49,846 nt of DNA from contig CAMKTN010000016.1 in the NCBI GenBank assembly GCA_946415705.1, forward strand, positions 1 through 49,846, written 5' to 3'. The notes below the pieces were generated by a model, which saw nothing but the letters and a program-made list of their open reading frames with translations, was not told where the DNA came from and made no database searches. Below, one piece after another: positions 19,563 through 28,745 of this stretch. Numbering within the stretch: the first letter of the stretch is position 1; each line of letters opens with the position of its first letter. Made by a program: the position numbers and the translations under genes. Origin of the DNA: an uncultured Prevotellaceae bacterium. Lineage in GTDB: Bacteria > Bacteroidota > Bacteroidia > Bacteroidales > Bacteroidaceae.

Positions 19563-20954
19563 CTATTCTTGTACGATGTCAATGAGTTCGTTCATCGAAA
19601 CGGTCTTTTGCTCGCCCGTGGTCATGTTCTTGAGCGTAAACGTGCCTGCGGCCATCTCGCTCTCGCCAGCCAGCGCCACAAAGGGAATCTCGCGGGCATT
19701 GGCATACTGCATCTGCTTCTTCATCTTCGCGGCATCGGGGTAGATCTCCGTGCGGATACCTGCCTGGCGACATGCGGCGAGGGCGGGCAGCGCATAGGCG
19801 GCCTCAGCCTCGCCGAAGTTCACGAAGAGCAGCTGCGTGGCGGTGCTCACCTCCTTGGGGTAGAGGTCCAGCTGGTTCAGCACGTCGTAGATGCGGTCGG
19901 CACCAAAGGAGATGCCGACACCCGAGAGACCGGGCATGCCGAAGATGCCGGTGAGGTTGTCATAGCGGCCACCGCCGGTGATGCTGCCAATCTCCACGTC
20001 CAAAGCCTTCACCTCGAAGATGCAGCCTGTGTAGTAGTTGAGGCCGCGGGCGAGGGTGAGGTCTAACTCAAGGGAAGACCCACCCCCCGCCCTCCCTTGT
20101 AGGGAGGGAGCTGTTACTGCTGCAAACTGATTGAGGACAAACTCCACTTCGTCGCAGCCTTTGAGGCCAATTTCTGACTCTTTCAGCACCTTGCGCATCG
20201 TGGCAATTTTTTCTTCATTGCTGCCGCTGAGCTGGATGATGGGCTGCAGTTTCTCGATGGCGTCGGCGGGGATGCCAGCCTCGGCAAGCTCGGCGTTGAC
20301 GTTGTCAAGACCAATCTTGTCCAGTTTGTCGATAGCTACGGTGATATCTACAATCTTGTCGGCTTGGCCGATGATCTCGGCGATGCCGGTGAGGATCTTT
20401 CGGTTGTTGATCTTGATGCAGACGCGGATGCCGAAGCGGCGGAACACCTCATCGACAATCTGCATCAGCTCCACCTCGTTGAGCAGCGAGTCGGAGCCCA
20501 CAACGTCGGCGTCGCACTGGTAGAACTCGCGATAGCGACCCTTCTGGGGACGGTCGGCGCGCCATACGGGCTGGATCTGGAAACGGCGGAAGGGGAGTGT
20601 CAGCTCCTCGCGGTGCTGCACCACATACCGGGCGAAGGGCACCGTGAGGTCATAGCGCAGACCTTTCTCACACAGCTGGGCCGCCAGCTTGGGCGAACCC
20701 TCCTCGGTGTTGTCGCCGAAGTCCACGCCGCGCAGGAAGTCACCGCTATTCAGGATCTTGAACAGCAGTTTGTCGCCTTCCTCGCCGTACTTGCCCATGA
20801 GCGTGGAGAGGTTCTCCATCGCCGGGGTCTCAATCTGGCGGAAACCGTAGAGGGCATACACGCTACGGATGGTGTCGAAAATATAGTTGCGACGCGCCAT
20901 CTCGGCGGGGCCGAAATCGCGCGTACCTTTGGGTATACTGGGCTTTTGTGCCAT
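19563..20954 (-). CDS. hisS: Histidyl-tRNA synthetase
   Basis: Class II synthetase charging tRNA-His, 463 residues. The ATG at 20954 gives [19 protein letters not shown], the normal family N-terminus; the longer frame upstream overlaps the promoter and is not expected to be translated. Motif 1, the motif 2 loop ([20 protein letters not shown]), the HisA motif RGLNYYTG and motif 3 region ([13 protein letters not shown]) are present. A palindromic element encodes [12 protein letters not shown] immediately before the [12 protein letters not shown] segment. The gene has its own promoter and runs towards the exporter genes. Confidence 0.96.
   Translation of the reverse strand: MAQKPSIPKGTRDFGPAEMARRNYIFDTIRSVYALYGFRQIETPAMENLSTLMGKYGEEGDKLLFKILNSGDFLRGVDFGDNTEEGSPKLAAQLCEKGLRYDLTVPFARYVVQHREELTLPFRRFQIQPVWRADRPQKGRYREFYQCDADVVGSDSLLNEVELMQIVDEVFRRFGIRVCIKINNRKILTGIAEIIGQADKIVDITVAIDKLDKIGLDNVNAELAEAGIPADAIEKLQPIIQLSGSNEEKIATMRKVLKESEIGLKGCDEVEFVLNQFAAVTAPSLQGRAGGGSSLELDLTLARGLNYYTGCIFEVKALDVEIGSITGGGRYDNLTGIFGMPGLSGVGISFGADRIYDVLNQLDLYPKEVSTATQLLFVNFGEAEAAYALPALAACRQAGIRTEIYPDAAKMKKQMQYANAREIPFVALAGESEMAAGTFTLKNMTTGEQKTVSMNELIDIVQE
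20077..20110 (-). repeat. Palindromic element inside hisS
   Basis: Reads forward on the hisS strand, in frame as [12 protein letters not shown], in a loop ahead of the HisA motif. Confidence 0.92.
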
Positions 20955-20985
20955 CTTTTGCTGTCGATTTTTGTTTATTCGGCCG

Positions 20986-21016
20986 CAAAAGTACACATTT
21001 CTTCCCAATCCAACAA
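20986..21016 (-). promoter_or_regulatory. Promoter of hisS
   Basis: On the minus strand TTG (21016-21014), a 20-base spacer and TACTTTTG (20993-20986). The hisS ATG at 20954 is 31 bases downstream. Confidence 0.8.
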
Positions 21017-21018
21017 AA

Positions 21019-21046
21019 ATACTGCAAAAAAAGATGGCCTGCGGCT
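21019..21046 (-). terminator. Possible weak terminator after the citramalate-synthase-like gene
   Basis: On the minus strand a short GCC-GCA-GGC hairpin is followed by a T7 run just after the gene end. The stem is very short, so the call is tentative. Confidence 0.3.
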
Positions 21047-21047
21047 C

Positions 21048-22760
21048 TTATGTTTTACTTGAGGCAACGGGCGGGTACAGCGGCTCGATGATATTCAGCA
21101 GCTGGATGGTGGCTTTGATGGCGGCTTCCGTCTGGTCGGCATCAAGGGCATGGGTGCGGTAGGTTTTCTCCTCAAACACCCATTCGATGTTCGTCTGCAC
21201 GAGGGCGTCGGTGCGGCCGCCGGGCGGGATGGTGACGGCGTAGTTCGAGAGCCACGGGAACTGGCGGCTGAGGCGGTCGCGGTAGATGTGGCGCACGGCA
21301 CGCACGAAGGCATCGTACTGACCGTCGCCTTGGGCGCTCTCCTCGTAGATCTGGCCGTTGACCTGCAGGCGCACCTGTGCCATCGGCCGTAGGCCGTAGG
21401 CTGTGGATACCATGTAGGAGATGAGTCGCACGCGGTCCTCCTCGGGGTTGTGCTTCAGCACGTCGCGGATGATGTAGGGCAGGTCTTCCTGTGTGACATG
21501 CTCCTTCTTGTCGCCCAGCTCGATGATGCGGTCGGTGACCTTCTTCATGTCTTCGTCGCTCAGGTCCAGACCCAGCTCTTCGAGGTTCATGCGCAGGCTG
21601 GCCTTGCCGCTGGCTTTGCCGAGGGCATACTCGCGTCGCCGACCGAAGCGTTCGGGGCGAAGGGCATTTTGGTAGAGACCGCTCTTTTGGTCGCCGTCGG
21701 CATGCACACCGGCCACCTGTGTGAACACGGCAGAACCCGTGATGGGCTTGTTGGGAGGGATAGCGATGCCGCTGTAGCTTTCCACGAGATGAGCGACTCT
21801 ATTCAGCTTATTCTCATTTATATTTGTCTTAGCGTTAAAGTGGTCCTTTAAGATTGCCTGTACGCTGGCGAGGGGCGCGTTGCCGGCGCGTTCACCTAAG
21901 CCGTTGATGGCGGTGTGCAGACCGCGGGCACCGCCGAAGACGGCTGCCAGGACATTGCTGACGGCCAGGTCGTAGTCGTTGTGAGCGTGGAAATCGAAGT
22001 GTACGTTGGGGTAGCGGGCCACCATCTTTTTCATGTAGTCCAGTGTCTCCAGCGGGTTCAGGATGCCCAGTGTGTCGGGCAGCATGATGCGGGAAATGGC
22101 AGACTCTCCCCCCTGCCCCTCCCTGTTAAGGAGGGGAGTATGATGTGTTTGAGCAATGAGGTCTTTTATAGAGTCTAAGAGCTGGAAAACATAATTATCC
22201 TCTGTTTTAGGAGGTATATATTCCCCTCCCTGATAGGGAGGGGCAGGGGGGAGAGTCTTCATCCCCCCGCTCCAATCCTCCAGATAGAGGTTCACTTTGA
22301 TGCCGCGTTGGGCTGCCATCTCCACATTGCGACGGATGTCGGCGGCGTGTGCTTCGAGCGTCTTTCCCAGCTGTCCCTCGCAATGGCGGCGGGAGCCTTT
22401 GCACAAAAGATTTATGGTACGTGCGCCTGCGCGCTTTATCCAGTCGAGGCTCTTGCCGTCATCGACAAAGCCCAGTACCTCCACGCGGTCCAGCATCCCT
22501 TTCGATGCGGCCCACCGCGTGATGCGCTGCACGGCCTCCAACTCGCCGTCGCTGACGCGCGCCGAGGCCACCTCCACGCGGTCCACGCGCAGGTCCTCCA
22601 GCAACGCCCGGCAAATCATCAGTTTCTCATGCGGCATGAAGCTCACCCCGCTCGTCTGCTCACCATCGCGCAATGTGGTGTCCATGATCTCGACGGACCC
22701 ACCCCCCGCCCTCCCTTGTAGGGAGGGGGTAAAATGTATGGATTGTTTGCTATCGTTCAT
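21048..22760 (-). CDS. Citramalate synthase / 2-isopropylmalate synthase-like enzyme
   Basis: Condenses acetyl-CoA with a 2-oxo acid; most likely citramalate synthase (pyruvate route to isoleucine) since a separate leuA is in the operon. 570 residues. HMGL-like barrel with [19 protein letters not shown] and HAHNDYDLAVSN (metal-binding His), then a C-terminal LeuA-type allosteric domain from about residue 440. Three palindromic elements are in frame: [12 protein letters not shown] (residues 11-22), TLPPAPPYQGGE and TPLLNREGQGGES inside the barrel (positions 22222-22257 and 22102-22139). The last two flank a 25-30 residue stretch with no family match that I can see. It follows leuD by about 22 bp. 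An alternative role as a second isopropylmalate synthase cannot be excluded. Confidence 0.85.
   Translation of the reverse strand: MNDSKQSIHFTPSLQGRAGGGSVEIMDTTLRDGEQTSGVSFMPHEKLMICRALLEDLRVDRVEVASARVSDGELEAVQRITRWAASKGMLDRVEVLGFVDDGKSLDWIKRAGARTINLLCKGSRRHCEGQLGKTLEAHAADIRRNVEMAAQRGIKVNLYLEDWSGGMKTLPPAPPYQGGEYIPPKTEDNYVFQLLDSIKDLIAQTHHTPLLNREGQGGESAISRIMLPDTLGILNPLETLDYMKKMVARYPNVHFDFHAHNDYDLAVSNVLAAVFGGARGLHTAINGLGERAGNAPLASVQAILKDHFNAKTNINENKLNRVAHLVESYSGIAIPPNKPITGSAVFTQVAGVHADGDQKSGLYQNALRPERFGRRREYALGKASGKASLRMNLEELGLDLSDEDMKKVTDRIIELGDKKEHVTQEDLPYIIRDVLKHNPEEDRVRLISYMVSTAYGLRPMAQVRLQVNGQIYEESAQGDGQYDAFVRAVRHIYRDRLSRQFPWLSNYAVTIPPGGRTDALVQTNIEWVFEEKTYRTHALDADQTEAAIKATIQLLNIIEPLYPPVASSKT
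22102..22139 (-). repeat. Palindromic element in citramalate-synthase-like gene (3)
   Basis: Forward on the gene strand, read as TPLLNREGQGGES. Confidence 0.9.
22222..22257 (+). repeat. Palindromic element in citramalate-synthase-like gene (2)
   Basis: Reverse on the gene strand, read as TLPPAPPYQGGE; inverted to copy 3, about 85 bp away. Confidence 0.9.
22696..22730 (-). repeat. Palindromic element in citramalate-synthase-like gene (1)
   Basis: Forward on the gene strand, read as [12 protein letters not shown] between the start codon and the first catalytic strand. Confidence 0.9.
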
Positions 22761-22782
22761 AAAAACTATTCTTGACAGGTGA

Positions 22783-23379
22783 TTACTCCCCTCCTTGCAA
22801 GGGAGGGGCAGGGGGGAGGGTCTCTACATTTTTTAATAGGAAGTCGATGTCATCGAGTCCATTCATGAGACAATGTTTCTTGTAGGCGTTGATGGCGAAG
22901 GTCTCGCAGCGCCCTGTGGCGAGGTTGGTGACGGTCTGTGCCGGCAGGTTGACCTCCACTTGCATCTGTGGGTTGTCCTGGATGCTTTGGAACAGCTCTG
23001 CGAGGAAGTCCTCAGAGACCTCCACGGGTAGGACGAAGTTGTTGAGTTCGTTGTTCTTATGGATGTCGGCGAAGAAGCTGCTGATGACCACGCGGAAGCC
23101 ATAGCCTGCGATGGCCCAGGCAGCATGTTCGCGACTGGAACCCGAACCGAAATTCCTGCCTGCCACCAGGATGCAGCCGCCGTAAGTGGGATCGTTGAGC
23201 ACGAAATCCGCAATGGGGTGTCCCTCTTTGTCGTAGCGCCAGTCGCGGAAGAGGTTGTCGCCAAAGCCCTCCTTGTCGGTTGCCTTCAGGAAGCGCGCAG
23301 GGATGATCTGGTCCGTATCTACATTCTCCAGGGGCAGGGGGACGCAGGTGGAGGTGATGATGTCGAATTTCTGTTTCAT
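22783..23379 (-). CDS. leuD: 3-isopropylmalate dehydratase small subunit
   Basis: Small subunit of isopropylmalate isomerase (leucine synthesis), 198 residues. Family segments: [16 protein letters not shown] near the N-terminus, [20 protein letters not shown] (swivel-domain signature) and [17 protein letters not shown]. The normal C-terminus ends near FLLKNV; the final residues [13 protein letters not shown] come from a palindromic element, whose edge also supplies the TAA stop. Start overlaps the leuC stop by 4 bp (ATGA), so the two subunits are coupled. Confidence 0.95.
   Translation of the reverse strand: MKQKFDIITSTCVPLPLENVDTDQIIPARFLKATDKEGFGDNLFRDWRYDKEGHPIADFVLNDPTYGGCILVAGRNFGSGSSREHAAWAIAGYGFRVVISSFFADIHKNNELNNFVLPVEVSEDFLAELFQSIQDNPQMQVEVNLPAQTVTNLATGRCETFAINAYKKHCLMNGLDDIDFLLKNVETLPPAPPLQGGE
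22785..22822 (+). repeat. Palindromic element forming the leuD C-terminus
   Basis: Reverse on the gene strand, read as [12 protein letters not shown] followed at once by the leuD TAA. Inverted partner of the 22696 copy. Confidence 0.9.
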
Positions 23380-24755
23380 AGGAGTTCGCGTGGATCGGTG
23401 ATAACGCCCGTGACGGCGGCGGCAGCAGCCACCAAGGGGGAACAGAGGATGGTGCGTGCGCCAGGTCCTTGGCGGCCCTCGAAATTGCGGTTGCTGGTCG
23501 AGAGACAGTATTTGCCTGAGGGTATCTTGTCGTCGTTCATGGCCAGACAGGCGGAGCAGCCCGGTTGGCGGATCTCGAAGCCGGCGGCGGCGAGCACGCG
23601 GTCAAGTCCTTCGGCGCAGATCTGGCGATGCACGGCCCATGAGCCGGGTACGAGCCAGGCGACTACATCCTCGGCCTTCTTGCGACCTTTCACCACAGAG
23701 GCGAAGGCGCGGAAATCCTCGATGCGGCCGTTGGTGCAGGCGCCGAGGAAGACAACATCTATTTTCTTGCCCAGCAGTTTCTCGCCAGCACGAAAACCCA
23801 TGTAGCTCAGTGCCTTGTCGAAATTGACATCGCCCTGTTCAGGGATGGATTCCGTGATGCCGATGCCCATGCCGGGATTGGTGCCATAGGTGATGCGGGG
23901 TTCTATGTCGGCGGCATCGAACGCCAGCTCGCGGTCGAAGACAGCATCGTCATCGCTCTTCAGCGTCCTCCACTGGGCCAGCGCACGCTCCCAGGCTTCG
24001 CCTTGCGGAGCGAACTCGCGGCCTTGCAGGTAGGTGAAAGTGGTCTCGTCGGGGGCGATGAAGCCGCCGCGAGCACCCATCTCGATGGACAGGTTGCAGA
24101 GCGTCAAGCGGCTCTCCATGGACATCTGTCTCACCACCTCACCGGCGTACTCCACGAAATAGCCTGTGGCACCGCTCGTGGTGATGCGTGCCATTAGGAA
24201 CAGTGCTACGTCCTTGGCGGTCACGCCCTTGCCGAGATTGCCGTTGATGGTGATGCGCATGGAACGGGGCTTCTGCTGGAGGATGCATTGCGCGGCCAGC
24301 ACCATCTCTACTTCGCTGGTGCCGATGCCGAAGGCGACGGCGCCCATGGCACCGTGTGTAGAGGTGTGGCTGTCGCCGCAGACAATGGTCATGCCGGGCA
24401 GCGAGAGTCCTTTCTCGGGTCCTACGACATGGATAATGCCATTGTCAGGAGACATCATTCCATAGTGTGTCAACCCAAACTCGCAGGCGTTGCGCGCTAA
24501 GGTCTCCACTTGTTTGCGCGAAACGGGGTCGGCGATGGGGCGGTCCTGGTCGTGGGTCGGCGTGTTGTGGTCGGGCATGCAGAAGATCTGCTGCGGACGC
24601 AGGCAGCGCAGGCCGCGAGCCCTCATGCCGTCGAAGGCCTGCGGCGACGTCACCTCGTGACAGTAGAGGCGGTCGATATACAGCTGCGTAGGGCCGTCGG
24701 GGATGTTCTGCACCACATGCGCATCCCAGATCTTATCGAAGAGCGTCTTTCCCAT
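23376..24755 (-). CDS. leuC: 3-isopropylmalate dehydratase large subunit
   Basis: Fe-S subunit of isopropylmalate isomerase, 459 residues. It begins [14 protein letters not shown], typical of the family. Cluster-binding cysteines are in GACTNGR and in [15 protein letters not shown]; the aconitase signature segment [15 protein letters not shown] is present. It starts 4 bp after leuA and overlaps leuD by 4 bp, within a leuA-leuC-leuD operon. No oddities. Confidence 0.97.
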   Translation of the reverse strand: MGKTLFDKIWDAHVVQNIPDGPTQLYIDRLYCHEVTSPQAFDGMRARGLRCLRPQQIFCMPDHNTPTHDQDRPIADPVSRKQVETLARNACEFGLTHYGMMSPDNGIIHVVGPEKGLSLPGMTIVCGDSHTSTHGAMGAVAFGIGTSEVEMVLAAQCILQQKPRSMRITINGNLGKGVTAKDVALFLMARITTSGATGYFVEYAGEVVRQMSMESRLTLCNLSIEMGARGGFIAPDETTFTYLQGREFAPQGEAWERALAQWRTLKSDDDAVFDRELAFDAADIEPRITYGTNPGMGIGITESIPEQGDVNFDKALSYMGFRAGEKLLGKKIDVVFLGACTNGRIEDFRAFASVVKGRKKAEDVVAWLVPGSWAVHRQICAEGLDRVLAAAGFEIRQPGCSACLAMNDDKIPSGKYCLSTSNRNFEGRQGPGARTILCSPLVAAAAAVTGVITDPRELL

Positions 24756-24759
24756 AAGA

Positions 24760-26262
24760 CTACTTCTTGAACTTATTGATACAATCGATGTAGGCTTCTA
24801 CGCTGGCGGTGACGATGTCGGTGTTGGCGCCGAAACCGTAGTAGAGGCGACCGTCGTACTCGACTTGCATGTGTACCTTGCCCACGTCATCGGAGCCTTT
24901 GCTGATGGCCTGGATGGTGAACTCCTTGAGGGTCATCTGGCGGCGTATGATGCATTTGAGGGCTTTGATGGCAGCATCCACGGGGCCGTTGCCGGAGGCG
25001 GAGGCTTCGAATTTCTCACCGCTGATATTCAGCCCGATGGCGGCGACGCTCTTGACGCCCATGCCCGTGGTGACCTGCAAGTAGTCGAGTTTGATGGCGT
25101 TGGTGGCGCTGCGATCGACGCCGGCGAGCATGAGGATGTCGTCGTCGGTGACTTCCTTCTTCAGGTCGGCGAGGCGCAGGAAGGCTTCGTAGAGCTGATC
25201 AAGGGATTCATTCGTGAACTCCACGCCCAGCACATGCAGGCGATGCTTCAGGGCGGCATGACCGCTGCGGGCGGTGAGGACGATGTTGTTTTCGTCGATG
25301 CCCACATCCTGAGGCCTCATGATCTCGTAGGTCTCGGTGTTCTTGAGCACGCCGTCCTGATGGATGCCGCTGCTATGTGCGAAGGCGTTGCGCCCCACAA
25401 TAGCTTTGTTGGGCTGGATGGGCATGTTCATGAGCGAGGAGACGAGGCGCGAGGTGGGGTAGATGCGCTGTGTGTTGATATTCGTGTCGATGCCGATGCC
25501 CTGATGGCATTTCAGAATCATGGCAATTTCTTCGAGACTGGTGTTGCCGGCACGCTCACCGATGCCGTTGATGGTGACCTCCGCTTGTCGTGCGCCATTG
25601 AGGATGCCGGCCATCGTGTTGGCGGTGGCCAGGCCGAGGTCGTTGTGGCAGTGGGTGCTGAGGATGGTCTTTCCGTTGCTGAGGCCATCGATATGTTCCA
25701 TGAGGTATTTGATCTTGGCACCAAACTCCTCGGGAAGGCAGTAGCCAGTGGTGTCGGGGATATTGCATACGGTGGCGCCGGCCTTGACGACGGCTTCGAT
25801 GACACGCGCCAGGTATTCATTATCGGTGCGTCCGGCATCCTCGGCATAGAACTCCACATCGTCGCAGAAGCGCTTGGCATATTTCACGGCTGCCACGGCA
25901 CGCTCGATGATCTCGTCGTGGGTGGTGTGGAACTTGTAGCGGATGTGTTCCTCGCTCGTGCCGATACCGGTGTGGATGCGCTTACGCTTGGCATACTGAA
26001 GGGCTTCCACTGCGACATCGATGTCCTTCTCCACAGCACGCGTGAGGGCGCAGATCGTGGGCCAGGTGACAGCTTTGGAGATCTCGATGACGCTGTTGAA
26101 ATCGCCGGGCGACGAGATGGGAAAACCAGCTTCGATGACGTCCACACCGAGCGATTCCAGTTGCTTGGCGACTTGGATTTTCTCTATCGTGTTCAGCTGG
26201 CAGCCAGGCACCTGCTCGCCGTCGCGGAGGGTGGTGTCGAAGATGAAAAGACGATCGGACAT
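24760..26262 (-). CDS. leuA: 2-isopropylmalate synthase
   Basis: First committed enzyme of leucine synthesis (acetyl-CoA plus 2-oxoisovalerate), 500 residues, full length. [17 protein letters not shown] and [15 protein letters not shown] (metal-binding histidines) lie in the catalytic barrel, with [15 protein letters not shown] after it. The C-terminal allosteric domain (about residues 380-500) contains the [12 protein letters not shown] segment. The start [17 protein letters not shown] is standard. The 64-bp spacer to purA is made of TCAATTTTC repeats, so leuA may be read through from purA or have a promoter not evident in the sequence. Confidence 0.95.
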   Translation of the reverse strand: MSDRLFIFDTTLRDGEQVPGCQLNTIEKIQVAKQLESLGVDVIEAGFPISSPGDFNSVIEISKAVTWPTICALTRAVEKDIDVAVEALQYAKRKRIHTGIGTSEEHIRYKFHTTHDEIIERAVAAVKYAKRFCDDVEFYAEDAGRTDNEYLARVIEAVVKAGATVCNIPDTTGYCLPEEFGAKIKYLMEHIDGLSNGKTILSTHCHNDLGLATANTMAGILNGARQAEVTINGIGERAGNTSLEEIAMILKCHQGIGIDTNINTQRIYPTSRLVSSLMNMPIQPNKAIVGRNAFAHSSGIHQDGVLKNTETYEIMRPQDVGIDENNIVLTARSGHAALKHRLHVLGVEFTNESLDQLYEAFLRLADLKKEVTDDDILMLAGVDRSATNAIKLDYLQVTTGMGVKSVAAIGLNISGEKFEASASGNGPVDAAIKALKCIIRRQMTLKEFTIQAISKGSDDVGKVHMQVEYDGRLYYGFGANTDIVTASVEAYIDCINKFKK

Positions 26263-26267
26263 GGCGG

Positions 26268-26326
26268 GGATGGAGAATTGAAAATTGAAAATTGAAAATT
26301 GAAAATTGAGAGTTGAGAATGGAGAA
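26268..26326. repeat. TCAATTTTCAATTC spacer repeat between purA and leuA
   Basis: On the gene strand the spacer reads as TTCTCAA/TTTTCAA units from the purA stop almost to leuA. Confidence 0.85.
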
Positions 26327-27601
26327 TTATGAATTTCTAATGATGGTCTGGGCGCGGTCGGGGCCTACGGAGAGAATGGTGATGGGTGTCTGCAGTTCCT
26401 GCTCCAAGAAGTGGATGTAGTCCTTGAAGGTTTGTGGGAACTCCGCCTCGGAGGTCATCGTGGAGAGGTCCTCCTGCCAACCGGGAAGGTCGCGATACAC
26501 CGCCGTCCATCCTTCGGTGTCGTAGGGCATCTCTGTGACGCGCACGCCGTCCTTCTCATAAGCCACGCAGGCACGAATGGTGGGGAAGCCGTCGAGGACG
26601 TCGCTCTTCATCATGATGAGCTGTGTGACGCCGTTGATCATGATAGCGTACTTGAGGGCCACGAGATCGACCCATCCGCAGCGGCGGTTGCGACCTGTGA
26701 CAGCGCCGTACTCATGACCAATCTCGCGCAGGCGGTCGCCGGTCTCGTCAAACAGCTCCACGGGGAAGGGACCTGAGCCCACACGGGTGCTGTAGGCCTT
26801 GAAGATACCGAATACCTCGCCAATCTTGTTGGGCCCTACGCCGAGGCCTGTGCACACGCCACCTGTGGTGGTGCTGGAGGAGCTCACGAAGGGATATGTA
26901 CCGTGGTCGATGTCGAGCATCGTGCCCTGGGCGCCTTCGGCCAGTACGCTTTTGCCCTCGGCAAGCAGGTGGTTGATTTCTATCTCGGTGTCGGTCAGCG
27001 GGAACTGACGCATGTATTCGATGCCCTGAAGCCACAGCTGCTCCTCGGCAGTGATGTCGTAGTCGGTGTAGTGGAGGTCGCGCAGGATCTGCTCGTGGCG
27101 TGCCTTCAAGGCATTGTATTTCTCCATGAAATTGTCAAGGATGTCACCTACGCGAAGACCTGTGCGGCTGGCCTTCTCGCTGTAAGTGGGGCCGATGCCC
27201 TTGCCCGTGGTGCCCACTTTGTTCTTGCCTTTTGCGGCTTCGTAAGCGCGGTCGAGGACGCGGTGTGTGGGCAGGATGAGGTGTGCGCGCGTGCTGATGT
27301 GCAGACGGCTCTTCAGGTCGTAGCCTGCGGTTTCCAACTCGCGAGCCTCGGCCATAAAGAGGTCTGGGGCGATGACACAGCCGTTACCGATGATGTTCAA
27401 CTTGCCCTCATCGAAGATGCCGGAGGGGATGCTGCGGAGGACGAATTTCTTGCCGTCGAAGATGATGGTGTGACCGGCGTTGGGACCACCGGCAAAACGG
27501 GCTACAACATCGTAGCGGGGGGTGAACACATCGACGACTTTCCCTTTTCCTTCGTCGCCGAAGACAATGCCCAAAAGGGCATCCACTTTACCTGTTTTCA
27601 T
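26327..27601 (-). CDS. purA: Adenylosuccinate synthetase
   Basis: GTP-dependent conversion of IMP plus aspartate to adenylosuccinate, first step of AMP synthesis; cytosolic. 424 residues from the ATG at 27601, which gives [20 protein letters not shown]; the longer frame upstream overlaps the preceding regulator gene. The P-loop [10 protein letters not shown], the [10 protein letters not shown] segment and the conserved [10 protein letters not shown] are intact. It begins 25 bp after the Fur-family gene and is probably expressed from that gene's promoter. Both IMP-using branch enzymes (guaB and purA) are in the window but in separate units. Confidence 0.97.
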   Translation of the reverse strand: MKTGKVDALLGIVFGDEGKGKVVDVFTPRYDVVARFAGGPNAGHTIIFDGKKFVLRSIPSGIFDEGKLNIIGNGCVIAPDLFMAEARELETAGYDLKSRLHISTRAHLILPTHRVLDRAYEAAKGKNKVGTTGKGIGPTYSEKASRTGLRVGDILDNFMEKYNALKARHEQILRDLHYTDYDITAEEQLWLQGIEYMRQFPLTDTEIEINHLLAEGKSVLAEGAQGTMLDIDHGTYPFVSSSSTTTGGVCTGLGVGPNKIGEVFGIFKAYSTRVGSGPFPVELFDETGDRLREIGHEYGAVTGRNRRCGWVDLVALKYAIMINGVTQLIMMKSDVLDGFPTIRACVAYEKDGVRVTEMPYDTEGWTAVYRDLPGWQEDLSTMTSEAEFPQTFKDYIHFLEQELQTPITILSVGPDRAQTIIRNS

Positions 27602-27626
27602 ATCGTGTGAGTTGACTTGTGATTCT

Positions 27627-28118
27627 TTATTTTTCTTGTAACATATCATAGACCTTCAGTGCTCTTTCCATTTGGCGTTGACATTTGGCACAGAGACCAT
27701 TGATATACACAATGCGGTGTGTGATTGCGAATTTGCGGGGTTCATATAGGTCGAGGGCCTCAGCCAGCTCGCGGCTCCTGATGCGCGTGATGAGGTGGCA
27801 ATTATTGCAAATCTGGTAGTTGCGTGGTTTGTTGTCACCAATGCGCTCGAAATAGGCGATGGTCGATGAGAAGGGGTGACGGATGAGCAGATTGGCCTGC
27901 ACAAGTAGCTGGGTGGTGTTGTAGAGCGTGGATGTGCTGACGGGGAAATGCAGGATGTCCAATAGGTTTTTCAAATCATCTATCGTGAAGATTCCTTCCA
28001 GGTTATAGGCCGCATGCAAGATGGCAAACCGCTCTTTGGTTTGTCGGAGGTCATGAGCAATCAGGAAATGGCGAAATTGCTCTGCAACACGTTCTTGAAG
28101 GGTTGGCTTCTTGCTCAT
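27627..28118 (-). CDS. Fur-family transcriptional regulator
   Basis: 163 residues. N-terminal winged helix with LRQTKERFAILHAAY and VSTSTLYNTTQLLVQ (recognition helix), then a dimerisation domain with two CxxC pairs (Cys104/Cys107 and Cys143/Cys146) that would hold a structural zinc. The usual His-rich metal-sensing cluster after the first CxxC is poor, so the signal sensed is uncertain. The ATG lies only 7 bases after a perfect -7 box, so the mRNA is probably leaderless. purA follows closely. Confidence 0.9.
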   Translation of the reverse strand: MSKKPTLQERVAEQFRHFLIAHDLRQTKERFAILHAAYNLEGIFTIDDLKNLLDILHFPVSTSTLYNTTQLLVQANLLIRHPFSSTIAYFERIGDNKPRNYQICNNCHLITRIRSRELAEALDLYEPRKFAITHRIVYINGLCAKCQRQMERALKVYDMLQEK

Positions 28119-28125
28119 ACGGGGG

Positions 28126-28156
28126 CAAAAGTAGTGCTTTTCTACCGAATGGCCAA
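28126..28156 (-). promoter_or_regulatory. Promoter of the Fur-family gene (leaderless)
   Basis: On the minus strand TTG (28156-28154), 20-base spacer, TACTTTTG (28133-28126). The ATG at 28118 begins 7 bases after the box, about where transcription should start. Confidence 0.8.
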
Positions 28157-28160
28157 ATAA

Positions 28161-28745
28161 TTACGGGATAATTTGCCGCACACGCCGTTCTGCTTCGGCC
28201 GAGGTCTCGCTGTAACGCATGAGGGCGTTGTACGCGGCTTTGCGTAGCGGCAGGTAGGAGGAGGGAAGTGCTGCAGCAGCCTGATCCACGAATTCCAATT
28301 CGGAGGCAGGTGAAAGCTGGGCGCCTTGCATGAGGAGACGCGTAAGCATCAGGAAGCCACAGAGTTGGAATATCTCGCGCTCGTCGGCCATCCATCGGAA
28401 AGCCATCTCGGCGCTGTAGGGTTGTGTGGAGAGGCGCTCCATGCTGAGCAGTTGTGCCAGTTCGGCCTGCTCGGGGCGGATGTCCTCAATCCACAGGGTG
28501 GCGATGTCGCGGTCAAACTCCTCATGGGGATAGAGAAGGATAGCCAGCAGCTTGCACTCGCGGATAGGCTCCTGCCACAGGGCCTGCGCGAGATGGCGGT
28601 CGACGGTATAGCCGGCAGCTATCTCACGCAGACGGGGCAGTTCCACACCGAAGGTGAGCTTATAGCCCATGCCGCTTTCGCGGATAGCGCGAGAAGCGAT
28701 ACCGTTCATGGCGGCACGCAGGTCGGCTTTAATAGCTTTAATCAT
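28161..28745 (-). CDS. DNA alkylation repair protein (AlkD-like, HEAT-like repeats)
   Basis: 194 residues starting at the ATG at 28745 (MIKAIKADLRAAMNGIASRA); the frame continues upstream only as a shadow of the preceding peptidase gene. All-helical sequence with KLTFGVELPRLREIAAGY and LWQEPIRECKLLAILLYP, which I recognise from the Bacteroidetes AlkD-related family of HEAT-like DNA glycosylases acting on N-alkylated bases. Catalytic residues cannot be assigned confidently from sequence alone. Its start overlaps the peptidase stop by 8 bp, indicating coupled translation. Confidence 0.8.
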   Translation of the reverse strand: MIKAIKADLRAAMNGIASRAIRESGMGYKLTFGVELPRLREIAAGYTVDRHLAQALWQEPIRECKLLAILLYPHEEFDRDIATLWIEDIRPEQAELAQLLSMERLSTQPYSAEMAFRWMADEREIFQLCGFLMLTRLLMQGAQLSPASELEFVDQAAAALPSSYLPLRKAAYNALMRYSETSAEAERRVRQIIP

